Origin: Vibrio sp. S17_S38
GTDB lineage: Bacteria; Pseudomonadota; Gammaproteobacteria; Enterobacterales; Vibrionaceae
DNA: 64,000 bases
Direction: 5' to 3'
Assembly (NCBI RefSeq): GCF_014694375.1
Contig: NZ_JAAUWW010000002.1
Span: forward strand, 124,001-188,000
In this document: positions 36,656 to 47,196 of the stretch, one piece after another
Layout of the letters: the number at the start of each line of letters is the position of its first letter
Position numbering within the stretch: the first letter of the stretch is position 1
The notes under the pieces: model-generated
What the model saw: only the letters and a program-made list of their open reading frames with translations
What the model was told of the DNA's origin: nothing
Database searches by the model: none
Position numbers and translations under genes: made by a program

Positions 36656-38157
36656 ACGGAGACTCCTGCAATACTGTTCATGATGCTATCGACACTGATT
36701 TGATCGCCACGCAATTCATTCACCACTTGTCTGTCTTTTAGCACCAACACGCGGTCACTGAGCTCGGCAATTTCTTCTAACTCAGACGCGATCAATAATA
36801 AGGCTAATCCCTCTTGGCATAAGCCGTGAATAATACGTTCAATTTCTTTACGCGCCCCTACATCTACGCCGCGAGTCGGTTCATCTAAAATTAAGCAATC
36901 GGGTTTAGAGGCGAGCCAACGAGCCAGCACTACTTTTTGTTGATTACCGCCACTTAGATCTTTAACAGGGCGATTGAGATCAGATATCACAATATTGAGT
37001 GATTTGATAAATTGAATCGCGATGCTTTGTTGTTCTTTAGCGGGAATAGTTCGCAGCCAACCATTTTTGGCTTGAAGGGCAAGCATGATGTTTTCTTTGA
37101 CTGATAAGTCCCCGATTAAACTTTCTTTTTTACGATCTTCAGGACACAACGCAATGCCGTGAGCAATCGCGTCACGAGGTGTTTTTATTTGGCAGTTTTT
37201 TCCATGTACTTGAATAATGCCAGAATCTTTTTTATCGACACCAAATAAAACTCGCGCAATTTCGGTACGACCAGAACCAAGTAAACCTCCTAAACCTACA
37301 ATTTCGCCATGATTAATATTGAGATCAAACTTATTAATGCTATTGGATTTACTGACATGGTATGCCTGCATGAAATTCTCAATATTTTCATGATCTTGCC
37401 CATTGTGACGAACTCGGGTTGATTGGCTTAATGCTTTACCCAGCATGTGATTAATGAGCTCAACTTGAGGAAGCCGAGCCGTTTCAAAGGTGCCAACCAT
37501 TGCGCCATTACGCAGTACACTGATTCGGTCGGTGATCTCGTAGACTTGCTCAAGAAAATGCGTAACAAAGATAATACCGATGCCTTGTTGGGCTAAATGT
37601 CTCATCACACGAAAGAGTTGTTTTACTTCACTTGGATCTAAGCTGGCGGTGGGTTCGTCTAAAATAAGCACCTTGGCTGACATGGAAACACCACGCGCAA
37701 TGGCGACCATTTGTTGAATCGCAACCGAATATTCGGAGAGGTTTTTTTTGACATCAATCGTAATGCCCATTTGTTGTAAATCGTGTTTAGCAAGCGTGTT
37801 CATCTTTACCCAATCAATGCGACCCCATTTTTTAGGCTGCTGACATAGATAAATATTTTCAGCGACACTGATGTTTGGAATTAAATTTACTTCTTGATGG
37901 ACGGTGCTAATGCCTGAGGCTTGTACTGCATCCGGTGATAAACCAGTAATGGATTGATTATTTAGATAAATACTGCCTTGTTCTGGCTGATATACACCCG
38001 TAATACATTTTATTAAGGTGGATTTTCCTGCGCCATTGCCCCCGAGTAAGGCATGAATTTCACCACGACGTAATTCAAAATCCACGTTCGATAACGATTT
38101 TACGCCGGGAAAAACTTTGGTGATCCCTTCGGTCCGAATTAATGGTGTGTCATTCAT
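36652..38157 (-). CDS. ytfR: Sugar ABC transporter ATPase YtfR-like
   Basis: 501 residues, two ABC domains. The first has Walker A GGNGAGKST, signature-like YSVAIQQMVAIARGV and Walker B LILDEPTASLD. The second has [21 protein letters not shown] and LILDEPTRGVDVG. Residues between carry ALCPEDRKKESLIGDLSV, typical of carbohydrate uptake ATPases. Lies 51-115 bases downstream of the receptor gene in the leftward operon. Confidence 0.9.
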   Translation of the reverse strand: MNDTPLIRTEGITKVFPGVKSLSNVDFELRRGEIHALLGGNGAGKSTLIKCITGVYQPEQGSIYLNNQSITGLSPDAVQASGISTVHQEVNLIPNISVAENIYLCQQPKKWGRIDWVKMNTLAKHDLQQMGITIDVKKNLSEYSVAIQQMVAIARGVSMSAKVLILDEPTASLDPSEVKQLFRVMRHLAQQGIGIIFVTHFLEQVYEITDRISVLRNGAMVGTFETARLPQVELINHMLGKALSQSTRVRHNGQDHENIENFMQAYHVSKSNSINKFDLNINHGEIVGLGGLLGSGRTEIARVLFGVDKKDSGIIQVHGKNCQIKTPRDAIAHGIALCPEDRKKESLIGDLSVKENIMLALQAKNGWLRTIPAKEQQSIAIQFIKSLNIVISDLNRPVKDLSGGNQQKVVLARWLASKPDCLILDEPTRGVDVGARKEIERIIHGLCQEGLALLLIASELEEIAELSDRVLVLKDRQVVNELRGDQISVDSIMNSIAGVSV

Positions 38158-38272
38158 GGTTTGCTTCCTTGTATACCACTTGGCGTCTCACAGTTACTTC
38201 AATAATTTTGGATATGGAGTAGGCAGATACTTCAGATAAAAATCAGAAATAAATGCCTACAATGTTACTTAA

Positions 38273-39208
38273 TTAGTACTGTCTTGCATCAATGAGTGAC
38301 GCCGCTTCATCTTGAGTGATAATGCGATCTCTTACGGTATTGACCTTAGCCACTTTTTTACCATCGATAGCTTGTTCTAATGTATCAAACGCCAATGGAC
38401 CAAGAAGTGGATTACATTCAACCGTGGCATTAAGCTCGCCATTTACCATTGCAGTGATGCCATCTTTTACACCATCTACCGAGATGATTTTAATGTCTTT
38501 ACCTGGTTTTAAGCCTGCTTCTTTAATGGCTTGAATAGCACCAATTGCCATGTCGTCATTATGTGAGAAAAGAAGATCGATATTTTTATCTGATTTCAAA
38601 AAGGCTTCCATGACTTCTTTCCCTTTGGCACGAGTAAAGTCACCGGTTTGAGATTGCGTGATCTTAATGCCTGGGAAATATTGGATCATATCTTTAAAGC
38701 CTTTTTGGCGATCCAGTGCGGCGGCAGCGCCCGGAGTACCTTGTAGCTCAACGACATTGCCATAGCCTTCAAGATCTTGCACAACCCACGCACCTGCCAT
38801 ACGACCTTCAAATAACAGATCAGAACCAACAAAAGAAGTGTAGAGACTGTCATCGGAAACGGTGATGGTTCTATCCACTAACACGACAGGGATTCCTGCT
38901 TTTTTCGCTTCTTTTAGTACACGTTCCCAACCAGTTTGCACCACTGGCGCTAAAATGATGCCATCAACACCTTGAGCAATAAAAGATCGGATGGCTTTGA
39001 TTTGGTTTTCTTGTTTTTGTTGAGCATCAGAAAATTGCAGCTTAATGCCACGTTTTTCGGCTTCGTCTTTAATCGATTTTGTTTCGGCCGTTCTCCAAGA
39101 ACTTTCAGCACCAATTTGTGAAAATCCGATGGTTAGATCTTTAGCAAATGCGACAAAAGAGCTAAAAGAGAGGGCGATTGCACAAAGCCATAAGCTAAGT
39201 TTTTTCAT
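38273..39208 (-). CDS. ytfQ: Periplasmic sugar-binding protein YtfQ-like
   Basis: 311 residues from ATG 39208 (GGAG eight bases upstream); signal peptide MKKLSLWLCAIALSFSSFVAFA. LTIGFSQIGAESSWRTAETK, SDAQQKQENQIKAIRSFIAQ, VVELQGTPGAAAALDRQKGF and GDFTRAKGKEVMEAFLKS are near-identical in layout to E. coli YtfQ, which binds galactofuranose. Related importers in Shewanella take L-arabinose, so substrate is not certain; the adjoining gal operon and shared GalR operator favour galactose furanose. Confidence 0.88.
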   Translation of the reverse strand: MKKLSLWLCAIALSFSSFVAFAKDLTIGFSQIGAESSWRTAETKSIKDEAEKRGIKLQFSDAQQKQENQIKAIRSFIAQGVDGIILAPVVQTGWERVLKEAKKAGIPVVLVDRTITVSDDSLYTSFVGSDLLFEGRMAGAWVVQDLEGYGNVVELQGTPGAAAALDRQKGFKDMIQYFPGIKITQSQTGDFTRAKGKEVMEAFLKSDKNIDLLFSHNDDMAIGAIQAIKEAGLKPGKDIKIISVDGVKDGITAMVNGELNATVECNPLLGPLAFDTLEQAIDGKKVAKVNTVRDRIITQDEAASLIDARQY

Positions 39209-39306
39209 GTTGTACACTCCGTTAATAATAAATTTCGTCCGTTTTGTTGCTCTATAGGTTTAGGTTAGGGTGATACTTTTTATTAGTCAGATTTTTTACA
39301 CTGCGG

Positions 39307-39322
39307 TGTGAAATTTATTACA
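39307..39322. promoter_or_regulatory. CRP-like site between ytfQ and galE
   Basis: TGTGA-AATTTA-TTACA, one base from the TGTGA-N6-TCACA consensus, centred about 105 bases before the ytfQ start. Confidence 0.6.
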
Positions 39323-39472
39323 GTGATGATGAGTAATATTGTTAATTTCCATTAAGTGATTGATTTATTATTGTTTTTATTTTTTGGCCTATTTGAAATA
39401 AAGATGTCAGAAATGTGACATGAAGAGATGCTTCTATTGTATTGGAAAGAATTGTGAAATCGTTGTAAACGT

Positions 39473-39488
39473 TTACACTATTTGCGAT
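39473..39488. promoter_or_regulatory. GalR-type operator between ytfQ and galE
   Basis: TTGTAAACGTTTACAC, 15 of 16 to GTGTAAACGTTTACAC and almost perfectly palindromic, 160 bases before galE. Confidence 0.8.
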
Positions 39489-39647
39489 GGATCACAGAAA
39501 TAGAGTAGGCATTTTTGTTACTCTACTCCGCATAATAGGGAAGCGGCTTATTGGTAAAGTGTGTAATCGTTAATAGTGTGTTTCGGTTTAGATTACCCAA
39601 ATTCAGATTAGCTAATATTTGTCAGTGAACTAACGTCAGGAGAATAT

Positions 39648-40673
39648 ATGAAAGTTCTAGTTACGGGTGGCTTAGGTTATATCGGCAGCCACACTTGTGT
39701 GCAGTTAATAAAAGCGGGGCACGAACCGATTGCATTGGATAACTTGACCAATAGTAAGTTAGAGGTGCTGAATCGTATTGAAGCTTTAACCGGCACTCAG
39801 CCGTCTTTTTATCAAGGCGATGTTCGCGATGAAGCCTTCCTTGACCAAATTTTTGCGGATCACTCTAATAAACCGATTGATGCTGTGATCCATTTTGCGG
39901 GTTTAAAGTCTGTTGGTGAGTCAGTATCTAAGCCTCTGGAATATTACGATAATAACGTAAATGGATCGCTCGTGTTGGCTCGTAGCATGCGAAAAGCTGG
40001 CGTGAAAAATATCGTTTTTAGTTCGTCTGCTACTGTGTATGGCGATCCCGCGCAAGTGCCGATTACAGAATCTTCTCCAACCGGTGCCACAACTAATCCA
40101 TACGGACGTAGCAAATATATTATTGAAGAATGTTTCAGTGATTTGTTTGATGCTGAAAATGATTGGAGCATCACTTTATTGCGCTATTTCAATCCAGTTG
40201 GGGCGCATCCATCGGGCACTATGGGCGAAGATCCTCAAGGAACGCCTAATAACTTAATGCCATTTATCGCTCAAGTGGCGGTGGGGCGTCGTGAAAAACT
40301 GTCCATATTTGGTGATGATTACGCCACGCCAGATGGCACCGGAGTACGTGATTATATTCATGTTATGGATCTGGCTGATGGGCATTTAGCCGCAATTAAT
40401 ACGCTAACGAATAAAGCTGGGCTGCATATTTATAATTTAGGCACAGGCAAAGGCAGCAGTGTATTGGATATGGTGAATGCATTTTCCGCTGCTTGTGGCC
40501 ATAAGGTTGCTTACGAAATTCACCCTCGTCGACCGGGTGATATTGCTCAATGTTGGGCAAGCACAGAAAAAGCAGAGAAAGACTTAGGCTGGAAAGCAAC
40601 GCGTGATGTGACTGAAATGAGTATTGATACATGGCGTTGGCAGTCACAAAATCCAAAAGGTTACGACCAATAA
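39648..40673 (+). CDS. galE: UDP-glucose 4-epimerase
   Basis: Interconverts UDP-galactose and UDP-glucose in the Leloir pathway. 341 residues. NAD-binding VTGGLGYIGSHTCVQL at the start, catalytic Tyr/Lys in YGRSKYIIEE, FSSSATVYGDP and LRYFNPVGAHPSG are all standard. AGGAG lies 8 bases before the ATG. First gene of galETKM in the E. coli order. Confidence 0.96.
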   Translation: MKVLVTGGLGYIGSHTCVQLIKAGHEPIALDNLTNSKLEVLNRIEALTGTQPSFYQGDVRDEAFLDQIFADHSNKPIDAVIHFAGLKSVGESVSKPLEYYDNNVNGSLVLARSMRKAGVKNIVFSSSATVYGDPAQVPITESSPTGATTNPYGRSKYIIEECFSDLFDAENDWSITLLRYFNPVGAHPSGTMGEDPQGTPNNLMPFIAQVAVGRREKLSIFGDDYATPDGTGVRDYIHVMDLADGHLAAINTLTNKAGLHIYNLGTGKGSSVLDMVNAFSAACGHKVAYEIHPRRPGDIAQCWASTEKAEKDLGWKATRDVTEMSIDTWRWQSQNPKGYDQ

Positions 40674-40712
40674 CCTTCGTTTTTATTCAGACTGATAGCA
40701 GAGATAAACACA

Positions 40713-41777
40713 ATGACGACAGAATTTAACCCGGTTGATCATCCTCATCGCCGTTATAACCCACTCACGGGGCAGTGGATTTTAGTCTCTCCTCATCGCG
40801 CTAAGCGTCCGTGGAGTGGACAAGATGAAAAACCAGTAATTGCAAGCATTAAGCCGTATCAAGAGGACTGTTTTTTATGTCCAACCAATACGCGAATTTC
40901 AGGTGATGTAAACCCTGATTATAAAGGCACCTTCGTATTTCAAAATGATTTCGCAGCATTAATGCCAGACACGCCTGATGCGCCACAATCGACTAATTCT
41001 TTATTCAAAATTCAAGGTGTGCGTGGGCTTAGTCGGGTGATTTGCTTTTCTCCCGATCATAGCAAAACCTTACCGGAACTCCCGCTTGATCAGATCCGTC
41101 ATGTAGTCGATACATGGAATGATCAAATTGAAGAACTTGGCAAAGAATATGTCTGGGTGCAAGCGTTTGAAAATAAAGGGGAGGCGATGGGCTGTTCGCA
41201 ACCGCATCCGCATGGACAAATTTGGGCCAATAGCTTTCTACCCAATGAAATAGAGCGTAAAGACCAACATTTACATGAATATTTTCAACAGCATGGGACT
41301 AACTTGCTGGTGGATTATGTGCAAAGTGAGCAACAAGATGGCGCTAGAACCGTAGTGGAAACTGAGCATTGGATTGCCGTTGTGCCTTATTGGGCAGCGT
41401 GGCCATTTGAAACCATGTTACTGCCAAAAACACACATTAAGCGTATGAGTGAATTAACGGATGCACAGCGTGATGATCTTGCTCTGGCAATCAAAGAATT
41501 AACCTGTCGCTATGACAATCTATTCCAATGTTCATTCCCGTATTCAATGGGCTGGCATTATGCACCATTTTTTGAAAACGATGATCAGTTTGAAGAAAAA
41601 GAAACCGATCATTGGCAACTACATGCCCTGTTTTATCCACCATTACTTCGTTCTGCCACAGTTAAAAAATTCATGGTGGGTTACGAAATGTTAGCAGAAA
41701 GCCAACGAGATCTTACTGCCGAGCAAGCCGCTGAGCGACTACGTGCTTTGAGCAGTCAACATTATAAACAATGCTAA
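40713..41777 (+). CDS. galT: Galactose-1-phosphate uridylyltransferase
   Basis: Transfers UMP from UDP-glucose to galactose 1-phosphate. 354 residues. The catalytic His-Pro-His is in [13 protein letters not shown], the zinc-site Cys pair in DCFLCPTN (CXXC type), and the N-terminal [20 protein letters not shown] is typical. Second gene of galETKM, 39 bases after galE. Confidence 0.96.
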   Translation: MTTEFNPVDHPHRRYNPLTGQWILVSPHRAKRPWSGQDEKPVIASIKPYQEDCFLCPTNTRISGDVNPDYKGTFVFQNDFAALMPDTPDAPQSTNSLFKIQGVRGLSRVICFSPDHSKTLPELPLDQIRHVVDTWNDQIEELGKEYVWVQAFENKGEAMGCSQPHPHGQIWANSFLPNEIERKDQHLHEYFQQHGTNLLVDYVQSEQQDGARTVVETEHWIAVVPYWAAWPFETMLLPKTHIKRMSELTDAQRDDLALAIKELTCRYDNLFQCSFPYSMGWHYAPFFENDDQFEEKETDHWQLHALFYPPLLRSATVKKFMVGYEMLAESQRDLTAEQAAERLRALSSQHYKQC

Positions 41778-41808
41778 CAACCAAATTATTAAAATCTAGG
41801 TAAACATT

Positions 41809-42990
41809 ATGAATGAACGTACCCAGCAACTTATTAACGCCGTGAATGGCGCTTTTGAATCTGCTTTTAATTATGCTGCAACCCATGTTATTCAAGCTCC
41901 GGGGCGAGTGAACTTAATAGGGGAGCATACTGATTATAATGATGGCTTTGTTTTGCCTTGCGCGATTGATTACCAAACGGTGGTAGCAGCGTCAAAACGT
42001 GATGACAATATCGTGCGAGTGGTGGCGGTTGATTTCGATAATCAAGTTAATGAATTTGATATTTCTAAGCATCTTGAATTTGATAACGATATTATGTGGG
42101 TGAACTACATTCGAGGTGTGATTGATTGCCTGCAAAAGCGCGGGTTTGAATTTACCGGTGCCGATATTTCTGTCAGTGGCAATGTTCCTCAAGGCGCAGG
42201 ATTAAGTTCTTCTGCTGCGTTAGAAGTGGTGATCGGCCAGACCTTTAAAACCCTTTATGATTTGAATATTTCTCAACAAGATATCGCTCTAAATGGACAA
42301 GAAGCGGAAAACCAATTTGTCGGGTGTAATTGCGGCATTATGGACCAACTTATTTCCGCTGAGGGTAAACGTAACCACTCATTGTTGATTGATTGCCGTT
42401 CACTTGAAACCCAAGCCGTTTCAATGCCAGAAGACATGGCGATTGTGATCATTAATTCGAATAAAAAACGTGGCTTGGTCGACAGCGAATACAACACGCG
42501 TCGAGTGCAATGTGAAGCCGCTGCCGACTTTTTTAATGTTAAAGCTTTGCGTGATGTCACTCTTGAGCAGTTTAATCAGCGTCAGTCAGAGCTAGATGAA
42601 GTGGTAGCGAAACGTGCTCGTCATGTGATCACAGAAAATGACCGCACGGTTGAAGCGGCGCAAGCATTAAAAAACCATGATTTTGCTCGCCTTGCGGAAT
42701 TAATGGAACAGTCTCATATTTCTATGCGAGATGACTTTGAAATTACCTGCCCAGAAGTGAATGCGATAGTGGATATCGTGAAAGCCGTTATTGGGACGCA
42801 AGGTGGTGTTCGCATGACTGGCGGTGGCTTTGGTGGCTGTGTCGTTTCCCTTGTACCACCAACTTTAGTCGACTCTGTTAAAGCGGCAGTTGAAGCGCAA
42901 TATGAAGCGAAAACAGGGCTAAAAGAAACGATATATGTTTGCAAAGCGATGGATGGCTCAGGATCATTAAATATGGGCTCAGTAGCGTAA
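41809..42990 (+). CDS. galK: Galactokinase
   Basis: Phosphorylates alpha-D-galactose with ATP. 393 residues. GHMP-kinase motifs: [19 protein letters not shown] (substrate signature), [15 protein letters not shown] (phosphate loop) and [17 protein letters not shown] (motif 3). Third gene of the gal operon, 31 bases after galT; galM begins two bases after its stop. Confidence 0.96.
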   Translation: MNERTQQLINAVNGAFESAFNYAATHVIQAPGRVNLIGEHTDYNDGFVLPCAIDYQTVVAASKRDDNIVRVVAVDFDNQVNEFDISKHLEFDNDIMWVNYIRGVIDCLQKRGFEFTGADISVSGNVPQGAGLSSSAALEVVIGQTFKTLYDLNISQQDIALNGQEAENQFVGCNCGIMDQLISAEGKRNHSLLIDCRSLETQAVSMPEDMAIVIINSNKKRGLVDSEYNTRRVQCEAAADFFNVKALRDVTLEQFNQRQSELDEVVAKRARHVITENDRTVEAAQALKNHDFARLAELMEQSHISMRDDFEITCPEVNAIVDIVKAVIGTQGGVRMTGGGFGGCVVSLVPPTLVDSVKAAVEAQYEAKTGLKETIYVCKAMDGSGSLNMGSVA

Positions 42991-42992
42991 AT

Positions 42993-44087
42993 ATGAAAAT
43001 GAATGATGCAAAGAATCAAACGGTGAATCGAGTGACACAAGCACTACATGAGTCGATGACGGCTGGTCTGTACTTGGATGGCCAGCCTGCAAAAATTATC
43101 ACTTTGTCTAATGATTCTGGTATGTCGGTAACCTTTATGGATATTGGTGCAACGTGGTTGAGTTGCACTTTACCTATTGGGGGCGAACATAGAGAAGTGC
43201 TGCTAGGTGTCAATACAATCGATAAATTTCAACAACAGGCAGGTTATTTAGGCGCAACGGTTGGGCGTTATGCCAATCGTATTGCAGACGCAAAATTTGA
43301 GCTTAATGGTCAAGTCTATTCGCTATCAAAAAATAATGAAAAGTACTGCATTCATGGCGGCACGGATGGATTTGATAAACGACGTTGGACGGTGTTAAAT
43401 CATACTCAACATCAAGTGGTATTTGAGCTTGAATCTGAGGATGGCGATCAAGGTTTTCCGGGCAACATGACAACGCAAATTACCTTTACTTTAAGTGAAG
43501 ATAATCAAGTCTCGATCGACTACCAAGCCCATGTCGATAAAGCTTGTCCGGTGAATCTAACCAATCATGCTTACTTTAATCTACAAGGTGCAAAAAGTGG
43601 AGTCAGTTGCTTAGAGCATAAATTGACGGTATTTTCAGAGCAATTTCTGGCGAGCGATGAGCATGCACTTCCGACTCAAATTAAATCGGTTGAAAATACT
43701 GGTTTTGATTTCCGCACTGCAAAAACATTAAGCCAAGATTTTTTAGTGGATGATGAGCAGAAATTAGCCGCAGGTTATGACCATTCCTTTATTTTTAACC
43801 CCCAAGATACGGGGCAACTTAAACATGTCGCCACCGTAATATCCCCCGATGAACAAGTGACTATGCAAGTCTTGACCACCAAACCGGCGATGCAACTTTA
43901 TAGCGGAAATCACTTAGCGCAATCGCCTTCTCGTGAAGACAAACCCTATGAAAGTTTTGATGGTTTAGCATTAGAGACGCAGTTTTTACCCGATGCGCCT
44001 AACCATCATGAATGGACGTTTAGTGACAGTATTTTGCAACCGAATCAACAGTATCGCCATACCACGGTTTATCACTTTGATTTTTAG
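42993..44087 (+). CDS. galM: Galactose mutarotase (aldose 1-epimerase)
   Basis: Converts beta- to alpha-D-galactose before GalK. 364 residues from ATG 42993, immediately after the galK stop; the frame is open further upstream inside galK but that is not family sequence. Motifs: TVGRYANRIADAKFELNG, catalytic histidine in NLTNHAYFNLQG, GYDHSF, and catalytic glutamate in LALETQFLPDAPNH. Last gene of galETKM. Confidence 0.93.
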   Translation: MKMNDAKNQTVNRVTQALHESMTAGLYLDGQPAKIITLSNDSGMSVTFMDIGATWLSCTLPIGGEHREVLLGVNTIDKFQQQAGYLGATVGRYANRIADAKFELNGQVYSLSKNNEKYCIHGGTDGFDKRRWTVLNHTQHQVVFELESEDGDQGFPGNMTTQITFTLSEDNQVSIDYQAHVDKACPVNLTNHAYFNLQGAKSGVSCLEHKLTVFSEQFLASDEHALPTQIKSVENTGFDFRTAKTLSQDFLVDDEQKLAAGYDHSFIFNPQDTGQLKHVATVISPDEQVTMQVLTTKPAMQLYSGNHLAQSPSREDKPYESFDGLALETQFLPDAPNHHEWTFSDSILQPNQQYRHTTVYHFDF

Positions 44088-44132
44088 TTTGATGAATTGT
44101 AGTTAAGTGATGATCTTTCGGTAGCATTAAAT

Positions 44133-44157
44133 AAAAAAACCTCCGGTAAAGGAGGTT
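44133..44157 (-). terminator. Terminator of the leftward nan operon
   Basis: AACCTCC / GGAGGTT arms (44138-44144, 44151-44157), six-base loop and a run of Ts on the minus strand. It lies downstream of nanQ; its A-rich side could also help end galM transcripts. Confidence 0.75.
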
Positions 44158-44218
44158 AGCACAGAGTAAATTGGGGGGGTGCCAAATAAAGGTTAAGGTT
44201 TTACAATGAAATCTAAAA

Positions 44219-44686
44219 TTAAACTAAACAGTCACGGTGGATCTTCACCACTATTTTCTTGAGTAATGAAGATTTAGTGACAATGCAACCGGGTTTATGA
44301 GGTTCGGTTGGAAAAAAAATGGCAAACTGTGCTGGTGATAAAGTCACTTCACAACGATTAAGCAAATTTTCTACTAGGTAATAATCGCCTTCTTTATCAT
44401 ATTCAGTTGCATGCGTATGCTTGCCATGCAAAGCAAATTCAATACGTTCTTCTCCTGAAATAAGTACCTGCATATCAATATAATCCAAATGGACTTCAGC
44501 GCGCTTTTTGTCGGTATCACTCGTCTCAAAACTCATTACATTGGCAAACATTTTGTCGCCGTCAATATCATGACGTCCATTCGATAAGTTTACTAAATCC
44601 GTTTTTTGTAAATAATCAATCGCCACTTGAAAAGCTTGCGGTAACAATGCGTAGCTTGCTGGTTGGTTTAAGTCACCTAAAAACAT
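44219..44686 (-). CDS. nanQ: YhcH/NanQ family sialic-acid anomerase-type protein
   Basis: 155 residues. YhcH/YjgK/YiaL family pattern: MFLGDLNQPASYALLPQAFQ, NGRHDIDGDKMFANVMSFET, KKRAEVHLDYIDMQVLISGEE, LSPAQFAIFFPTEPHKPGC and a C-terminal KKIVVKIHR. The conserved histidines and glutamates of the beta-barrel metal site are present. E. coli NanQ speeds sialic-acid anomerisation. Last gene of the leftward nanE-nanK-siaT-nanQ series. Confidence 0.88.
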   Translation of the reverse strand: MFLGDLNQPASYALLPQAFQVAIDYLQKTDLVNLSNGRHDIDGDKMFANVMSFETSDTDKKRAEVHLDYIDMQVLISGEERIEFALHGKHTHATEYDKEGDYYLVENLLNRCEVTLSPAQFAIFFPTEPHKPGCIVTKSSLLKKIVVKIHRDCLV

Positions 44687-44797
44687 ATCTTGATCCTATT
44701 CACTTGCAATACAAAAGAGAATGAACGTGGATAAAAATAATACTATCCACACTCTACTTAGCCCTACTCAATCACTATTTTTATAGGGCTAGACTCA

Positions 44798-46279
44798 TTA
44801 CATAGTTAACTCTTTCAGCTCTTCTTTTGAAATATTTGATTTAAATATTGGAGCGGTTAAGTAACCCACAATAACAACAACCAAAGTACCAATAACGCCA
44901 TAGAAGAAGAAGTTAAGGTTGGTAAAGGATTGAACGATGAGAACAGAAATCACACTCACAACCACACCAGTAAGCGCACTATTTGCATTGGCTTTCTTAA
45001 AGAAGATACCAAGCATAAATAGACCCGTCATTGGACCTCCCATTAAACCAATTAAGCTATTAAATGTGTCCCACAACTCACTCTCATCTGAATAAATTAA
45101 GTAAATAGAGGCAAGAACACCTAAAACACCAGCAACAACGGTAATGCTACGAGCCATAAATAATACTTTTGTTGCGGGTTTGTTTTGACCAAAGCGCTCA
45201 TAAATATCAGATGTAAAACATGCTGAGATACTATTTAAGCTACTTGAAATACTCGATTGTGATGCGGCAAAAATTGCGGCAATAATAATCCCTGCAATAC
45301 CGGCTGGCATTTGAGATACAACAAAGAATGGCAGAATTCCGCCGGTGTTAAAGTTCTCTGGCAAGAGTTGTGGATTTTGACTGTAGTAAGCGTATAACGC
45401 TGCGCCAACGGCAAAGAAGAAGACAGGTACAATCGCCACTAATTTTGCATTGGTCACTAAGGCTTTTTTCGTTTCTTCAATCGATTCAGTCACAATGTAG
45501 CGTTGAACGACATCTTGGCTAGCAGTGAATTGTTGTAGGCTAGCAAACAAGAAACCAATGATTAACACCGGTACATGGCTTTCGGTCCAACTCCAAGAGA
45601 ATGTAGAAGCAGGGAAGAATTTATCTGCACTTGCACTTAAGTGATAAATCTCACCTAAACCGCCATCAACGTTGAAGCAGATCATAATAAAAATACCAAT
45701 GGCTGCAATCGAAAGCATCACGCCTTGAATAACATCGGTCCAAATTACGCCTTCAATGCCGCCCATAAAGGTGTAAACAATACAAAGTACACCAATTAAG
45801 AACACAATAAATAATGGGTTGATATCAATAAATGGGATCAGAGCGAGTGCTGTCAAATAGATGATGATCGCGATACGCCCGATATGGAATAGCATGAATG
45901 AAATACTTGAGAATAAACGCATTCTTACGTCAAATCGTTTTTCTAGGTACTCATAAGCGGAAGTCAGATTCAATTTTCTGAAGAACGGAATGTAGTAGAT
46001 GAAAACAATTGGTAATACAGCAATTGCCATGTATTGACCAATTAAGAACGTCCAATCTGAAGTGTACGCTTTCGCTGGAATCGACATAAAAGTGATTGAG
46101 CTTAGCGTGGTTGCAAATACGCTAATACCGGCCGCCCAACCAGGAATACGGCCACTGGCTTTAAAATAATCTTCTGTCGATTTTTGTCTTTTTGCAAAGT
46201 AAACGCCGACTAGCATAATAGCTAGGAGGTAAACCAGCAGCATAATGTAATTTAGGGTGCCAAATGAATGATTTTCCAT
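44798..46279 (-). CDS. Sodium:sialic acid symporter (SSS family, SiaT-like)
   Basis: Imports N-acetylneuraminate with sodium. 493 residues, 13 membrane helices. The Proteus mirabilis SiaT ligand residues appear at the same numbers: Thr58, Ser60, Thr63, Phe78, Gln82, Arg135 (VFATTLSSITFMSIPAKAYT; FHIGRIAI). The sodium-site serines lie in AAIFAASQSSISSSLNSISA. Many vibrios use a TRAP (SiaPQM) importer instead; none is visible here. Between nanK and nanQ. Confidence 0.92.
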   Translation of the reverse strand: MENHSFGTLNYIMLLVYLLAIMLVGVYFAKRQKSTEDYFKASGRIPGWAAGISVFATTLSSITFMSIPAKAYTSDWTFLIGQYMAIAVLPIVFIYYIPFFRKLNLTSAYEYLEKRFDVRMRLFSSISFMLFHIGRIAIIIYLTALALIPFIDINPLFIVFLIGVLCIVYTFMGGIEGVIWTDVIQGVMLSIAAIGIFIMICFNVDGGLGEIYHLSASADKFFPASTFSWSWTESHVPVLIIGFLFASLQQFTASQDVVQRYIVTESIEETKKALVTNAKLVAIVPVFFFAVGAALYAYYSQNPQLLPENFNTGGILPFFVVSQMPAGIAGIIIAAIFAASQSSISSSLNSISACFTSDIYERFGQNKPATKVLFMARSITVVAGVLGVLASIYLIYSDESELWDTFNSLIGLMGGPMTGLFMLGIFFKKANANSALTGVVVSVISVLIVQSFTNLNFFFYGVIGTLVVVIVGYLTAPIFKSNISKEELKELTM

Positions 46280-46326
46280 TGGTATAAATCCTCGTTAATT
46301 TTGATTATGTAGTGAGTGATTAATTT

Positions 46327-47196
46327 TTAAAGTTTTTCACAATACAAATTTGCAGCGCCAAGCAAGCCAGCATCTGCGCCAAAATGCGCTAATTTGATAT
46401 TGGTTTGATAGGCGGTAGGGTGCTGCTGTAAATAATGTTGTACTTGTTGTAGATATTGCTCAGCCAGCCCAACACTTCCTCCCAATACGACGGTTTCTAA
46501 GTCGAGAGAAATGGTTAAGTCAGCGATTAAGTTTGCAATGGTTTTAGCTGAATGATTAATGATTGCCTTTGCATCAAGATTACCGGCAAGAAAATGTTGA
46601 TAAACCATCTGACCTGTACATTCGTTACCCCAGAATGCTTGGCCTTCAACTCCAATAGCGGTGCCAGATGCAATCGCTTCAACACATCCTTTTCTTCCGC
46701 ATCCGCAGTTCGGGCCATTAGGATCTGCCAACATATGTCCTGCATGGCCGGATAGCCCGGTTTTACCAATCTGTAATGCCTTATCAATGACAAGCCCAGC
46801 GCCAACGCCAGTGGAGATGGTAATAAATGCCATATTAGAAACAGAATCATCGAGCAGTTGAAATTCAGCCCAAGCAGCCGCTTGTGCATCATTGATGACC
46901 ATTGTCGGTAAGTGGGTAATGTTTTCGATAGTCGACTGGATTGGGAAGTGATCTAAACCGCCCAGATTCTCGGGGTTAAGCGCCGTCAATATTCCATTAT
47001 TAATGATCCCAGTCGAGGCTACTGCCACGGCTTCGGCTTCGTTTATAAAAGGAATGAGTAGCTCGCTTAACACCATTGTCATTTGTTTACTTGTTGTCGG
47101 TGTTGGTACTTGCTTACGTGTGATGATTTGGTTATCAACCACCATTGCAACGGCAATTTTTGTGCCGCCAAGATCGACAGCTAAGATCTTACTCAT
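46327..47196 (-). CDS. nanK: N-acetylmannosamine kinase
   Basis: Phosphorylates ManNAc to ManNAc-6-phosphate. 289 residues, ROK family. ATP-binding [17 protein letters not shown], catalytic Asp in [12 protein letters not shown], zinc motif [21 protein letters not shown] (described in part: GHAGHM and CGCGRKGC). Start overlaps the nanE stop region by 8 bases, indicating coupled translation. Confidence 0.93.
   Translation of the reverse strand: MSKILAVDLGGTKIAVAMVVDNQIITRKQVPTPTTSKQMTMVLSELLIPFINEAEAVAVASTGIINNGILTALNPENLGGLDHFPIQSTIENITHLPTMVINDAQAAAWAEFQLLDDSVSNMAFITISTGVGAGLVIDKALQIGKTGLSGHAGHMLADPNGPNCGCGRKGCVEAIASGTAIGVEGQAFWGNECTGQMVYQHFLAGNLDAKAIINHSAKTIANLIADLTISLDLETVVLGGSVGLAEQYLQQVQHYLQQHPTAYQTNIKLAHFGADAGLLGAANLYCEKL

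Larger units (their letters stand above)
39209..39647. other. Divergent control region between ytfQ and galE
   Basis: 439 bases with no gene. It contains a good CRP-like site (39307-39322) and a GalR-type operator (39473-39488), both able to serve the leftward ytf-type operon and the rightward gal operon. Confidence 0.6.

Noticed and set aside
39485..39505. Second CRP-like site (TGCGATGGATCACA) next to the gal operator
   Set aside because: The half-sites are four bases apart rather than six.
46527..46892. Alternative leftward frame in nanK
   Set aside because: It overlaps an intact nanK with complete ROK motifs; frame shadow only.
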